Shown here in pieces: positions 28,025 through 36,074 of a stretch of 64,000 bases of DNA (its first letter is position 1; the number at the start of each line of letters is the position of its first letter). The notes beneath the pieces are model-generated. The model was not told the origin of the DNA. It ran no database searches and saw only the letters and a list, made by a program, of their open reading frames with translations. The position numbers and the translations under genes are program-made. This stretch comes from Pseudomonas sp. MMS21 TM103 (lineage in GTDB: Bacteria; Pseudomonadota; Gammaproteobacteria; Pseudomonadales; Pseudomonadaceae): assembly GCF_022132145.1 (NCBI RefSeq), contig NZ_JAJISP010000006.1, forward strand, positions 248,001 through 312,000. The letters run 5' to 3'.

Positions 28025-28959
28025 GCGCGTCTCCGGTAGGCGAAGCCGATCGAAGCGAAGGCCGTGATCAGCAGCGTCACAATCATCATCGTTGCGATCA
28101 CCGCCGCGCGTGGCCATTGCTGTCCCGACTTGGTGGTGTCAGTAATCAGCGTGCTCAAGGTCGGCGGCTGGCCACCGCCCAGGTAGAGTGGGCTGACGAA
28201 GTCACCGAAGGTCAGGATGAAGCAGAACAGCGCCGCGACGACGATACCGATCCGCGCCGAAGGTACTACCACTTGGAACACCGTGCGCACGCGGCCGCAA
28301 CCGAGATTGTGGGCCGCCTCGATCAACGAGCGGTCGATGTACATCAGACTGAACAGCTGCAGCAGCACAACCAGTGGCAGGCATAGCGTGAAGTAGCCGA
28401 CATAGGTGCCGAACGTGGAGTTGAGCATCGGCAACGGCCCCAGCCCGAGCTGGCCGATGGCGGCATTGAGGATACCGTTGTCGCTCAGAAACACCTGCCA
28501 TGAGTAGGTACGCACCAGATAGCTGGTGAAAAACGGGGTGATCAGCATCAACACGATCAGCTGTTTGACCGATTCGCGGAACTTGAAGGCGATCGTGTAG
28601 GCGCACGGGAAGGCCACCAGGCTCACCAGCACCGTTGCTCCCGCAGCCATTGCCAGCGTGTGTAGATAGGCGTCCCAGAAGAATCCGCGGCTGAGCATGT
28701 AACTCCAGTTCAACCACTCGAACGTCGGCACCATCCGATAATTGCGCACAATCCAGAAGCTGATCGCCACCAGGAATGCCAGGGGAAAGACGAAGAAAAT
28801 CAGCTGCCAGACCAGGATCGGCATTGAGAAGCAGAGGCCGTACCAAGGCAGGCGGAAGGATTTCCTGTCGACACGGGCCGGCACATGCGGCTTCGCGCCG
28901 CTCATGCCGGCGTCGATCCGCGGCGGGTCATCTCTCTTGCGTGAAGCCACTACGACCAC
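28021..28959 (-). CDS. ABC transporter inner-membrane permease, PotB type
   Basis: 312 residues from a GTG at 28959, 14 bases after the binding-protein stop; an internal ATG at 28905 (MSGAKPHVP) is an alternative start. It has about six membrane segments and the EAA loop (LIEAAHNLGCGRVRTVFQVV). The block TPFFTSYLVRTYSWQVFLSD is typical of PotB/YdcU subunits. It is translationally coupled to the following permease by a 4-base overlap. Confidence 0.92.
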   Translation of the reverse strand: MVVVASRKRDDPPRIDAGMSGAKPHVPARVDRKSFRLPWYGLCFSMPILVWQLIFFVFPLAFLVAISFWIVRNYRMVPTFEWLNWSYMLSRGFFWDAYLHTLAMAAGATVLVSLVAFPCAYTIAFKFRESVKQLIVLMLITPFFTSYLVRTYSWQVFLSDNGILNAAIGQLGLGPLPMLNSTFGTYVGYFTLCLPLVVLLQLFSLMYIDRSLIEAAHNLGCGRVRTVFQVVVPSARIGIVVAALFCFILTFGDFVSPLYLGGGQPPTLSTLITDTTKSGQQWPRAAVIATMMIVTLLITAFASIGFAYRRRA

Positions 28960-28973
28960 CCCGCTGCTTATGC

Positions 28974-30101
28974 TCAGGCACTCTTGTATTCCGACCAGAA
29001 GTCATTCCACTCCTCCAGACTCTGCTGAACAGGGAGTTCGCGGTACTTGATGCGGCCATCGCGGATATCATCCATGACGTTGCGTTGGCCGATCACCATG
29101 TTCTGGCGCTGGGCTTCGGCGGGATCGACCTTACTCAGCAGCTCCCAGCCCTTCTTGCTCGGAATCAATGCAGGGTAAGCGGCCATTTTCGCCGTCTTGA
29201 CCTGGCCTTCCGGCGCGGTGATGTACTGGATGAACTTCTTCGCCAGCTCGGGGCTGTGCGCGTTCTTGGCGATGCAATAGGACTCAGTCCACTGCAACCC
29301 ACCCTCCTCCGGCACCACGGTCTTAACTGGCGCGCCGGAACGCTGCAACACCCCGGTAATCCAGTCGCCGATGCCGCACATCGCATGGATCTGACCGTTC
29401 TTCAGCGAGGAGAAGGTTCCGCCGTAATCGAAGAAACCACCGATCTGCGGACGCAGAGTCATGATTTTCTCCTGGACGGCTTTCCAATGCGCATCATCGA
29501 TATCGTACGGACGCGAATTGCCATTGAGCAGGCTGATCTGCCCCAGGTTCGGCAGGTGCCAGTCGAAATGCCCGACCTTGCCCTTGAGGCTCTCGTCCCA
29601 GAACACGTCATAGCTATGCACCTTGGCCTCGGGAACCAGCTGGGTGTTGTAGGCGATGCCAAGAAAGCCAAAACGGATCAGTACTGAGTACAGCTCGCCG
29701 TCCTGCCAGTGCCCGGGAAATTTCTGAAATTCGGGGAAGAAGTCGTCGAAAGGGTAGTCGGCGGGGTCGAGCCGCTCGATGTAGCCGCCGGCGTTGAGCT
29801 GCTGCACGTATTCGGCGTCGGATAGGATTAAGTCAAAGGTGCCGGGGGGGGACTGTGAAATCAGTCCCAGCATGTTGTCGCCGCCCGTATAGTACTTGGC
29901 CTTTACCGTGACCCCGAACTGGCGTTCGAAGTCGCCGACGATATCCTGCTCGGCGTGCCCGGCCCACGCCAGGATGACCAGCTCTTTTTCAGTTGCGGCA
30001 AAGCCTCTCAAGGGTAAGACGCCAGCCAGGGCGGCGCTACCCGCCAGGATTCCGGTGGTTTTCAGAAATGTCCGTCGTGAAAGATCGATGCGATTATTCA
30101 T
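28974..30101 (-). CDS. ABC transporter periplasmic substrate-binding protein, PotD/F type
   Basis: 375 residues from MNNRIDLSRRTFLKTTG (ATG 30101, preceded by GAGGAGAGAC). The twin-arginine motif S-R-R-T-F-L-K followed by a hydrophobic stretch and RGFAATEK predicts Tat export to the periplasm, common for this family in pseudomonads. Binding-protein blocks of the extracellular solute-binding family include TFDLILSDAEYVQQLNAGG, VGHFDWHLPNLGQISLLNG and FIQYITAPEGQ. It is the first gene of the operon, so expression of the whole importer starts here. The nearest candidate operator on the same strand is about 550 bases upstream, with a creatinase fragment in between. Confidence 0.92.
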   Translation of the reverse strand: MNNRIDLSRRTFLKTTGILAGSAALAGVLPLRGFAATEKELVILAWAGHAEQDIVGDFERQFGVTVKAKYYTGGDNMLGLISQSPPGTFDLILSDAEYVQQLNAGGYIERLDPADYPFDDFFPEFQKFPGHWQDGELYSVLIRFGFLGIAYNTQLVPEAKVHSYDVFWDESLKGKVGHFDWHLPNLGQISLLNGNSRPYDIDDAHWKAVQEKIMTLRPQIGGFFDYGGTFSSLKNGQIHAMCGIGDWITGVLQRSGAPVKTVVPEEGGLQWTESYCIAKNAHSPELAKKFIQYITAPEGQVKTAKMAAYPALIPSKKGWELLSKVDPAEAQRQNMVIGQRNVMDDIRDGRIKYRELPVQQSLEEWNDFWSEYKSA

Positions 30102-30316
30102 TATTGTCTCTCCTCGATGATGGACAGGTGCTTCTGTCCTTCTAGCTCTGCCACTTGCTTTCTCCATCACGCCGTGACTTGAAGCTTAGACGCTGGTGCG
30201 ACGTGCAAATGAAACTGAACAGCCCCTATTTACCGCCCAAAGTTCGAATGCCGTGGTGCAGGCCAGCTGCAACCTCATGCACTGAGTCGGATCGACTCAA
30301 CGGAACGCAACACGCA

Positions 30317-30568
30317 TCATCCCCACATACGGATAGTGTTTTCCTCAGGACAGCTTGGGGGCACCGTTCGCGCGGCCGTAGTCGTAGAAGCATTACGGAA
30401 ATCGCTGCAATAGGTGGTATCGAGGTGAGAGGTAAAGATCACCGCATCAATAGTTTCTGCCGCCCCGTGGGCGCACAGCTTGACCTGGAGAGTGGCGTAT
30501 CCCTGGGCCGAGAAAGTCGAATTGATTTTCTGGCCGCTCTGCATCCGAAACATGTTGGACATGGGCAT
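30317..30568 (-). pseudogene. Duplicated 5' fragment of creatinase
   Basis: The frame starts MPMSNMFRMQSGQKINSTFS and continues AQGYATLQVKLCAHGAAE, TIDAVIFTSHLDTTYCSDF. Residue by residue this follows the first ~58 residues of the complete creatinase (MQMPQTLRIQNGQKVKSTFS and on), with many substitutions. Similarity then ends, after small indels, and the frame closes within 25 codons. The upstream region is also similar to the creatinase promoter. So a copy of the promoter plus gene start was made, by duplication or recombination, and the rest lost. All catalytic residues are missing. The rest of 30102-30874 shows nothing else apart from the operator and terminator listed. Confidence 0.8.
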
Positions 30569-30655
30569 GGCGAGAATTCATATAGTTTTATCGTGACTCG
30601 GCACACTGTTTTGGCAGGTGGCTGAAGTCATTCGAACAGATGCAGGCACTCAACT

Positions 30656-30684
30656 TTTGTACAATTCCGACCCGAAGATGGTCA
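30656..30684 (-). promoter_or_regulatory. Candidate operator upstream of the creatinase fragment (shared 29-bp motif)
   Basis: It starts TTTGTACAATTCCGACCCG and ends AAGATGGTCA on the plus strand, in the same register as the other three sites. It sits 88 bases before the fragment's ATG, the same spacing as at the intact creatinase (89 bases). It may now drive the ABC transporter operon that follows on the same strand. A much weaker similarity (CGACGTG) at about 30187-30215 is not counted as a site. Confidence 0.6.
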
Positions 30685-30810
30685 TACGCGACCACAAAAC
30701 CGCCACCCAAAACGCCTGAACGTCCTTTTTGCCAGCCCTAGAGGACTTTCACCTCCAAGTCATCCAGCTCACCACAACAGTAAGTCAGAAAGGGCCGTGC
30801 CTGGCGCACC

Positions 30811-30846
30811 AAAAAAAGCCCGCACATGCGGCTGGCATGTACGGGC
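30811..30846 (-). terminator. Rho-independent terminator of the second GlxA-type regulator
   Basis: Near-perfect 12-base arms GCCCGCACATGC and GCATGTACGGGC with a short loop (30818-30845), followed on the minus strand by seven T residues (AAAAAAA at 30811-30817 on the plus strand). It lies 30 bases beyond the stop of the regulator. Confidence 0.9.
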
Positions 30847-30874
30847 CTGAAAATGTTGCAGAGAGAATGCAGGA

Positions 30875-31888
30875 TCAGTGCGTGGCCAGACGACAGCGCT
30901 GGGACTTGCTCCGGCGCTCGTGGCTCGGCGCAACGCCAAAGTGCTCGTGGTAGCACTTGGAAAAATGCGACGCGGTGACAAAACCGCAGCCCGAGGCGAC
31001 ATCAACTATCGGCAAAGCCGTCTGCTTGAGCATCTGCCGAGCCAGAATTAGGCGCAACTTCAAGTAGTAGCGCGACGGCGAGCAGCGTAAGTACTGGCAA
31101 AACAGCCGCTCAAGCTGTCGTCTCGACAACTCAATAAAGCTAGCCAGCTGATCCAGTTCGATGGGTTCCTGAAGATTAGCCTCCATCAGCGTTATAACTT
31201 CCTGCAACTTCGGTGGGGGACTGTCCAGCATGTGCCGGAATGATGCATGCCCTGGCGTCGGCCCGCTCCGGGCTTGCTCAAGAACCAACGTCTCACTGAT
31301 TGCACCCACTAAAGCCGGACCGTGACTGCGGCCAATAAGTTGCAGCATCATATCCAGCCCTGCTCCGCTACTCGCTGCGGTGTAGCGGTCACGATCGAGA
31401 GCAAACTGCTGCGAACTAAGCAATACCTTGGGAAAAGCCTCGCCCATGTCGACCTTTAGCTCCCAGTTCGTCGAGCACTCATAGCCGTTCAGAAGCCCTG
31501 CATTAGCCAATAACCAGCTGCCGGATCCCAATGCTCCCAGATGCACGCCACGCGCAGCCTGATTCTGTAACAGGCGAATTTGTTCTGGACTACAAGCGCT
31601 CGCGCACGCATCACCGCCACAAATAATCAAGGCATCTAATTTCAATTCGACATTGGCGACGCCATCCGGGGATACCAACATACCGTTACTCGCACGCACT
31701 GGACGACCGTCCGCAGTCAGGGTTTTCCAACGATAGAGGTTACGCCCAGAAAACTGATTGGCCCGCCGCAAAGGCTCCAACACACTAGCCAGAGCAATCA
31801 AACTGAAATTGTCGGCAAGCAAGAAGCCAATCGCTTCCAAAGTAACCTCTGCTGGCTGTTTCAACGCTTCGAAACTGGACATGCTCAC
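30875..31888 (-). CDS. Second GlxA-family AraC-type regulator (GbdR-like)
   Basis: A 337-residue protein with the DJ-1/PfpI-like sensor (EAIGFLLADNFSLIALASVL, DALIICGGDA, GSGSWLLANAGLLNG) and a C-terminal AraC domain (ELSRRQLERLFCQYLRCSPSRYYLKL, in pieces, then GCGFVTASHFSKCYHEHFG). It resembles Pseudomonas GbdR more closely than the regulator at 18550 does, by eye. The cysteine present in the first regulator's C-T-G-S loop is replaced here (G-S-G-S), which is usual for sensor-only members. It is 72 bases downstream of sdaA on the same strand. It could share or compete for the 29-bp motif. Confidence 0.9.
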   Translation of the reverse strand: MSMSSFEALKQPAEVTLEAIGFLLADNFSLIALASVLEPLRRANQFSGRNLYRWKTLTADGRPVRASNGMLVSPDGVANVELKLDALIICGGDACASACSPEQIRLLQNQAARGVHLGALGSGSWLLANAGLLNGYECSTNWELKVDMGEAFPKVLLSSQQFALDRDRYTAASSGAGLDMMLQLIGRSHGPALVGAISETLVLEQARSGPTPGHASFRHMLDSPPPKLQEVITLMEANLQEPIELDQLASFIELSRRQLERLFCQYLRCSPSRYYLKLRLILARQMLKQTALPIVDVASGCGFVTASHFSKCYHEHFGVAPSHERRSKSQRCRLATH

Positions 31889-31960
31889 CTCTACTAGCCG
31901 GCAATGATCCGGCAGCGGGATATCTATTGGTACGATTAGGACGGGACTGAATGGCTCGAC

Positions 31961-33340
31961 TCAACACTCGATCGCACTGACGGCCAGGCCACCGCGCGAG
32001 GTTTCCTTGTACTTGTCATGCATATCGGCGCCGGTGTCGCGCATGGTGCGGATCACTCGGTCGAGCGAGATGAAGTGCTGGCCGTCGCCGCGCAAGGCCA
32101 TCTGTGCGGCATTGATCGCCTTCACCGCGGCGATCGCATTGCGCTCGATGCACGGCACCTGAACCAGCCCGCCAACCGGATCGCAGGTCAGTCCGAGGTT
32201 GTGCTCCAGACCGATCTCGGCGGCGTTTTCCAGCTGCTCCGGCGTGGCTCCGAGAATCTCCGCCAAACCGGCCGCGGCCATGGCGCAGGCCGAGCCGACC
32301 TCGCCCTGGCAACCGACTTCGGCGCCGGAGATCGAGGCGTTCTTCTTGCACAGAATGCCGACCGCCGCTGCGGCCAACAGGTAATCGACCACATCGGCTT
32401 CGCTGATCGCCGGGCTGAAGCGCACGTAGTAGTGCAGCACCGCCGGGATGATGCCGGCCGCGCCGTTGGTCGGCGCGGTGACCATGCGCCCGCCGGCGGC
32501 GTTCTCCTCGTTGACCGCCAGGGCGAACAGGTTGACCCATTCCATGCCACTGAGGGTCGAGCCGATCACGTTGGGCTTGCTCATTTCCTGCAGGCTGCGG
32601 TGCAGCTTGGCGGCGCGGCGCTTGACGTTGAGCCCGCCGGGCAGGATGCCCTCGTGCTTGAGACCCTGCTCGACACAGTCGCGCATGGCTTGCCACAGGC
32701 GCATCAGACCGCTGCGGATCTCCGCCTCGCTGTGCCAGGCCTTCTCGTTGGCCATCATCAATTCGGACACCCGCAGCCCATGCTCCTTGCACAGGCGCAT
32801 CAACTCGTCGCCGCTGGAGAAGTCGTAAGGTAACTGGGTGTGATCCTGGTCCAGCTGGCCGGTGGCCGCCTGTTCGGCATCGACCACGAAACCGCCACCG
32901 ACCGAATAATAGGTGCCGCTACTCAGCTCGCTGCCGTCGGCCGCGTAGGCCGTCAGGGTCATGGCATTCGGGTGATAGGGCAAGTTTTCCTCGAGCAGCA
33001 ACATGTCGCGCTGCCAGTCGAAGGCAATCGACAAGCGCCCATCCAGCTGCAAGGTGCCGGTGCGGTGCAGGGCCTCAATGCGCGGCGCGATGTGCGCCGG
33101 GTCGATCTGATCCGGCCAGTCACCCATCAGGCCCATGATCACCGCGGTGTCGCTGCCATGACCGATGCCGGTGGCCGACAACGAGCCATACAGGCGCACT
33201 TCCACGCGTTGCACACGCTCAAGCTGGTGCCGCTCACGCAGCGCGCCAGTGAACAGCGCCGCGGCGCGCATGGGGCCGACGGTATGCGAGCTGGAGGGGC
33301 CGATACCGATCTTGAACAAGTCGAACACACTGATAGCCAC
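31961..33340 (-). CDS. sdaA: L-serine ammonia-lyase (L-serine dehydratase), single-chain iron-sulfur type
   Basis: A 459-residue protein with the family start AISVFDLFKIGIGPSSSHTVGP, the conserved LHYYVRF and the cysteines expected to hold the 4Fe-4S cluster (EVGCQGEVGSACAMAA and LTCDPVGGLVQVPCIERN). It deaminates L-serine to pyruvate and ammonia in the cytosol. In the Pseudomonas betaine pathway the equivalent gene is controlled by GbdR; here it closes the sarcosine-glycine-serine-pyruvate route encoded in the island. The shared 29-bp motif lies 78 bases upstream (33418-33446). Confidence 0.95.
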   Translation of the reverse strand: MAISVFDLFKIGIGPSSSHTVGPMRAAALFTGALRERHQLERVQRVEVRLYGSLSATGIGHGSDTAVIMGLMGDWPDQIDPAHIAPRIEALHRTGTLQLDGRLSIAFDWQRDMLLLEENLPYHPNAMTLTAYAADGSELSSGTYYSVGGGFVVDAEQAATGQLDQDHTQLPYDFSSGDELMRLCKEHGLRVSELMMANEKAWHSEAEIRSGLMRLWQAMRDCVEQGLKHEGILPGGLNVKRRAAKLHRSLQEMSKPNVIGSTLSGMEWVNLFALAVNEENAAGGRMVTAPTNGAAGIIPAVLHYYVRFSPAISEADVVDYLLAAAAVGILCKKNASISGAEVGCQGEVGSACAMAAAGLAEILGATPEQLENAAEIGLEHNLGLTCDPVGGLVQVPCIERNAIAAVKAINAAQMALRGDGQHFISLDRVIRTMRDTGADMHDKYKETSRGGLAVSAIEC

Positions 33341-33417
33341 TACGGCCTCCTCATCTGACTAAGCGCAGGAGTTGGGCGCTTGCTGAGGAGAATTGTCTGC
33401 CGACGACACCAGCTAAA

Positions 33418-33446
33418 ATTGTCTAACTTCGACCTGAAAGTGCTCA
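33418..33446 (-). promoter_or_regulatory. Candidate operator upstream of sdaA (shared 29-bp motif)
   Basis: It starts ATTGTCTAACTTCGACCTG and ends AAAGTGCTCA on the plus strand. Apart from one T/C change before CGAC and the first base it follows the pattern of the glyA, creatinase and creatinase-fragment sites with the same spacing. Distance to the sdaA ATG is 77 bases. The stretch 33447-33689 beyond it holds no gene that I recognise; a short CTACGG/CCGTAG stem at about 33590 is too weak to call. Confidence 0.65.
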
Positions 33447-33689
33447 AAGACACTGCTCATTGAAAACTGGTACCCATCGAGAAAAGCCAGAAAGCGGCCC
33501 GAGGCGTCCACTTAAACGACCTTGCAGCCTACTCGACGCACAGCATCAGAAGGCGTAAACAGAGCACGACAAGCTCATGGGTAGAGGTCTACGGCGATCT
33601 CCGTAGCCTTTTCTGGGCCTCAATCACGGGGTCCTTAATAATGAGTTCCAATCCCTCTGGCCAGAGACAGAAGCCACTACATACAGCTC

Positions 33690-33934
33690 CTAAACGTACT
33701 CAGCCAAATATAGGTCAATCATCTCCTTGACCGTAACGCCTTGCGATTTGCCTTCTCGATAGCGCCCGGCGAGGACAGGTCGGACTCGCGTTTTTTGATC
33801 CATGCCTAGGCCGACACCTTGCGGTCGAAGGTTTGGCTTTCCTGATAAACTATTGCGCCCTTTTGTACGATGCGGATCTGCACTGTATACGCCGTAGAGC
33901 CGTTCTTACGCTTGCAGGTAATGACTGTGTCCAT
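33690..33934 (-). pseudogene. Decayed dusA-type tyrosine integrase (N-terminal part only)
   Basis: From ATG 33934 the frame reads MDTVITCKRKNGSTAYTVQI, then RIVQKGAIVYQESQTFDRK, an in-frame TAG, then AWIKKRESDLSSPGAIEKANRK; after a one-base frameshift it continues VTVKEMIDLYLAEY and stops. This is the arm-binding N-terminus and start of the core-binding domain of the integrases that insert in dusA. The catalytic domain with the R-H-R-Y residues is gone. It sits about 100 bases from dusA and is divergent from it, the usual place for such an integrase. The stop, frameshift and truncation mean the island cannot excise by itself. Confidence 0.8.
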
Positions 33935-34034
33935 AGGTTTTGCTACATGGCCGCTTTGTGTTGCTACATTGCAGCAACGCTGTAGCAGAAATAAGCAAAA
34001 ACGTGGAAAACCGTAGTAAATGAGAGCGCAGTAA

Positions 34035-35045
34035 ATGTTCGCTATAAGCCCGGAAAACCTAGCTATAACAGTGCACCCCGTATCTAGGAGGTTTTCTGTT
34101 GCCCCGATGATGGATTGGACGGATCGCCATTGCCGCTTTTTCCTGCGTCAACTCTCGCGGCATGCGCTGTTGTATACCGAGATGGTCACCACAGGCGCCC
34201 TGCTGCATGGCGATAGCGCGCGTTTTCTGCGCCACAGCGTAGCGGAATACCCGCTGGCACTGCAGCTCGGCGGTAGCGTGCCGGCCGAGCTGGCGGCCTG
34301 CGCCAAGTTGGCTGAAGCGGCGGGCTACGACGAGGTCAACCTGAATGTCGGCTGCCCCAGCGACCGGGTGCAGAACAACATGATCGGCGCCTGCCTGATG
34401 GCCCACCCGGCGCTGGTCGCCGAGTGCGTCAAGGCGATGGGTGATGCGGTGAGCATTCCAGTGACGGTCAAGCACCGTATCGGCATCGACGGCCGCGACA
34501 GCTACACCGAACTGTGCGACTTCATCGGTCAGGTGCGCGAAGCCGGTTGCCAGAGCTTTACCGTGCATGCGCGCATTGCCATTCTTTCCGGGCTCTCGCC
34601 CAAGGAAAACCGCGAAGTGCCGCCGCTGCGCTACGACCTGGCGGCGCAGGTCAAACGCGACTTCCCGGATCTGCAGATCATCCTCAACGGCGGCATCAAG
34701 ACCTTGGAGGAATGCCAGACCCACCTGCAGACCTTCGATGGCGTCATGCTTGGCCGCGAGGCGTATCACAATCCCTATCTGCTGGCACAGGTCGATCAAC
34801 AGCTATTCGGCTCGACGGCACCAGTACTCAGCCGCTTCGAGGCGATGCAATCGATGCGCGGCTATATCGCCGAGCACCTGGCTGAGGGCGGCAGCATGCA
34901 CCACATCACCCGGCACATGCTCGGTCTGGCCCAGGGCTTCAACGGCGCCCGGCGCTTCCGCCAGCTATTGTCGGTGGATATTCACAAGACCGCCGAGCCC
35001 CTGGCGCTGTTCGACCAGGCGGCGCAATTGCTGCAAGGGCGCTGA
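34035..35045 (+). CDS. dusA: tRNA-dihydrouridine(20/20a) synthase DusA, with an element-derived 5' end
   Basis: A 336-residue FMN protein. RRFSVAPMMDWTDRHCRFF is the family start, LNVGCPSDRVQNNMIGACLM holds the catalytic cysteine, TVKHRIGID and ILNGGIKTLEE complete the barrel. It reduces U20/U20a in tRNA. The first ~22 codons (MFAISPENLAITVHPVS, using ATA, CTA, AGG-AGG) are AT-rich and unlike the rest of the gene, and do not match the old N-terminus at 1167; they come from the island. The gene therefore probably also has a new promoter and ribosome-binding site in 33935-34034. A start further in (GTG 34072) is possible. Confidence 0.95.
   Translation: MFAISPENLAITVHPVSRRFSVAPMMDWTDRHCRFFLRQLSRHALLYTEMVTTGALLHGDSARFLRHSVAEYPLALQLGGSVPAELAACAKLAEAAGYDEVNLNVGCPSDRVQNNMIGACLMAHPALVAECVKAMGDAVSIPVTVKHRIGIDGRDSYTELCDFIGQVREAGCQSFTVHARIAILSGLSPKENREVPPLRYDLAAQVKRDFPDLQIILNGGIKTLEECQTHLQTFDGVMLGREAYHNPYLLAQVDQQLFGSTAPVLSRFEAMQSMRGYIAEHLAEGGSMHHITRHMLGLAQGFNGARRFRQLLSVDIHKTAEPLALFDQAAQLLQGR
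34099..34118. repeat. Right attachment-site-like repeat (attR), inside dusA
   Basis: It matches the left copy at 1231-1250 at 17 of 20 positions, with the exact core CCGATGATGGA at 34104-34114. Downstream of it the coding sequence is ordinary, GC-rich chromosomal dusA; upstream the codons are element-like. The junction between the two compositions lies at this repeat. Confidence 0.65.
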
Positions 35046-35086
35046 CTCGGGTAAGGTCATGCCATCAGTAACGACAAGGCAGTGCC

Positions 35087-36013
35087 ATGACTTCCAAGCT
35101 GGATCAACTCAAACAGTTCACCACAGTGGTCGCCGATACTGGCGACCTCGATGCCATCGCCCGCATGCAACCGGTCGACGCCACCACCAACCCGTCACTG
35201 CTGCTCAAAGCCGCCGCCATGCCGCGCTACGCTCAGCTGCTGAAAAATGCAGTCAACGCCAGTCAGGGTGACCTGGGCCTGGCCTGCGACCGCTTCGGCG
35301 TGACGGTCGGCCAGGAAATCCTCAAGATCATCCCGGGGCGTATTTCCACTGAAGTCGATGCGCGCCTGTCCTTCGATACTCAGGCCACCTTGCGTCGCGC
35401 CGAACGTCTGATCGACCTGTATGACCAGGCGGGCATTGGCCGCGAGCGGGTACTGATCAAGATCGCCTCGACCTGGGAGGGTATCCGCGCCGCCGAACAA
35501 CTGGAAAAAGCCGGTATCCAGTGCAACCTCACGCTGCTGTTCTCCTTCGCCCAAGCCCAGGCCTGCGCCGACGCCGGCGTGTTTCTGATCTCACCCTTCG
35601 TGGGCAGGATCTACGACTGGTACAAGAAGGCCGAAGGCCGTGATTTCGTCGGTGCAGAGGATCCCGGCGTGCAGTCGGTGACGCGCATCTACAACTACTA
35701 CAAGGCCAACGGCTATGCGACCGTAGTGATGGGCGCCAGCTTCCGTAACATTGGCCAGATCGAGCAGTTGGCCGGTTGCGACCGCCTGACCATCAGCCCG
35801 GAACTGTTGCAGCAACTGGCCGATGACCAGTCACCGCTCGAGCGCAAGCTGAGCAGCGGCCAGCCCGCCGAAGCGCGTCAAAGCCTCGAACAAAGCCAGT
35901 TCCGCTGGGCGATGAACGAGGATCCGATGGCCACGGAAAAGCTTGCCGAAGGCATTCGTCAATTCGCTCGCGATCAGGAAAAGCTGGAAAAGCTGCTCGC
36001 CGATATCGCCTGA
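35087..36013 (+). CDS. tal: Transaldolase
   Basis: A 308-residue class I transaldolase: QLKQFTTVVADTGDL at the start, DATTNPSLLLKA, and the Schiff-base lysine in VLIKIASTWEGI, followed by CNLTLLFSFAQA and ISPFVGRIYDWYKK. It transfers dihydroxyacetone units between sedoheptulose-7-phosphate and glyceraldehyde-3-phosphate in the pentose phosphate pathway. It follows dusA by 41 bases in the conserved Pseudomonas order and may be co-transcribed with it, so that the island's new dusA promoter could also reach tal. Confidence 0.97.
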   Translation: MTSKLDQLKQFTTVVADTGDLDAIARMQPVDATTNPSLLLKAAAMPRYAQLLKNAVNASQGDLGLACDRFGVTVGQEILKIIPGRISTEVDARLSFDTQATLRRAERLIDLYDQAGIGRERVLIKIASTWEGIRAAEQLEKAGIQCNLTLLFSFAQAQACADAGVFLISPFVGRIYDWYKKAEGRDFVGAEDPGVQSVTRIYNYYKANGYATVVMGASFRNIGQIEQLAGCDRLTISPELLQQLADDQSPLERKLSSGQPAEARQSLEQSQFRWAMNEDPMATEKLAEGIRQFARDQEKLEKLLADIA

Positions 36014-36019
36014 ATGCAA

Positions 36020-36052
36020 TGCGGGGCGCCGATTTTCATCGAACGCCCCGCA
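36020..36052. terminator. Hairpin between convergent tal and STAS genes
   Basis: Arms TGCGGGGCG and CGCCCCGCA with a 15-base loop lie directly after the tal stop and before the end of the convergent STAS gene. No T run follows, so it is a probable but weak terminator for both. Confidence 0.5.
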
Positions 36053-36074
36053 CCTGTGAAAACAGCGTGATCTA

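Noticed and set aside
30187..30215. Weak CGACGTG similarity to the 29-bp motif closer to the ABC operon
   Set aside because: Only the core half agrees; the first twelve bases and the TCA end do not.
33585..33610. Short inverted repeat CTACGG/CCGTAG followed by CCTTTTCT
   Set aside because: The stem is only six bases and there is no gene whose end it would serve on the plus strand.
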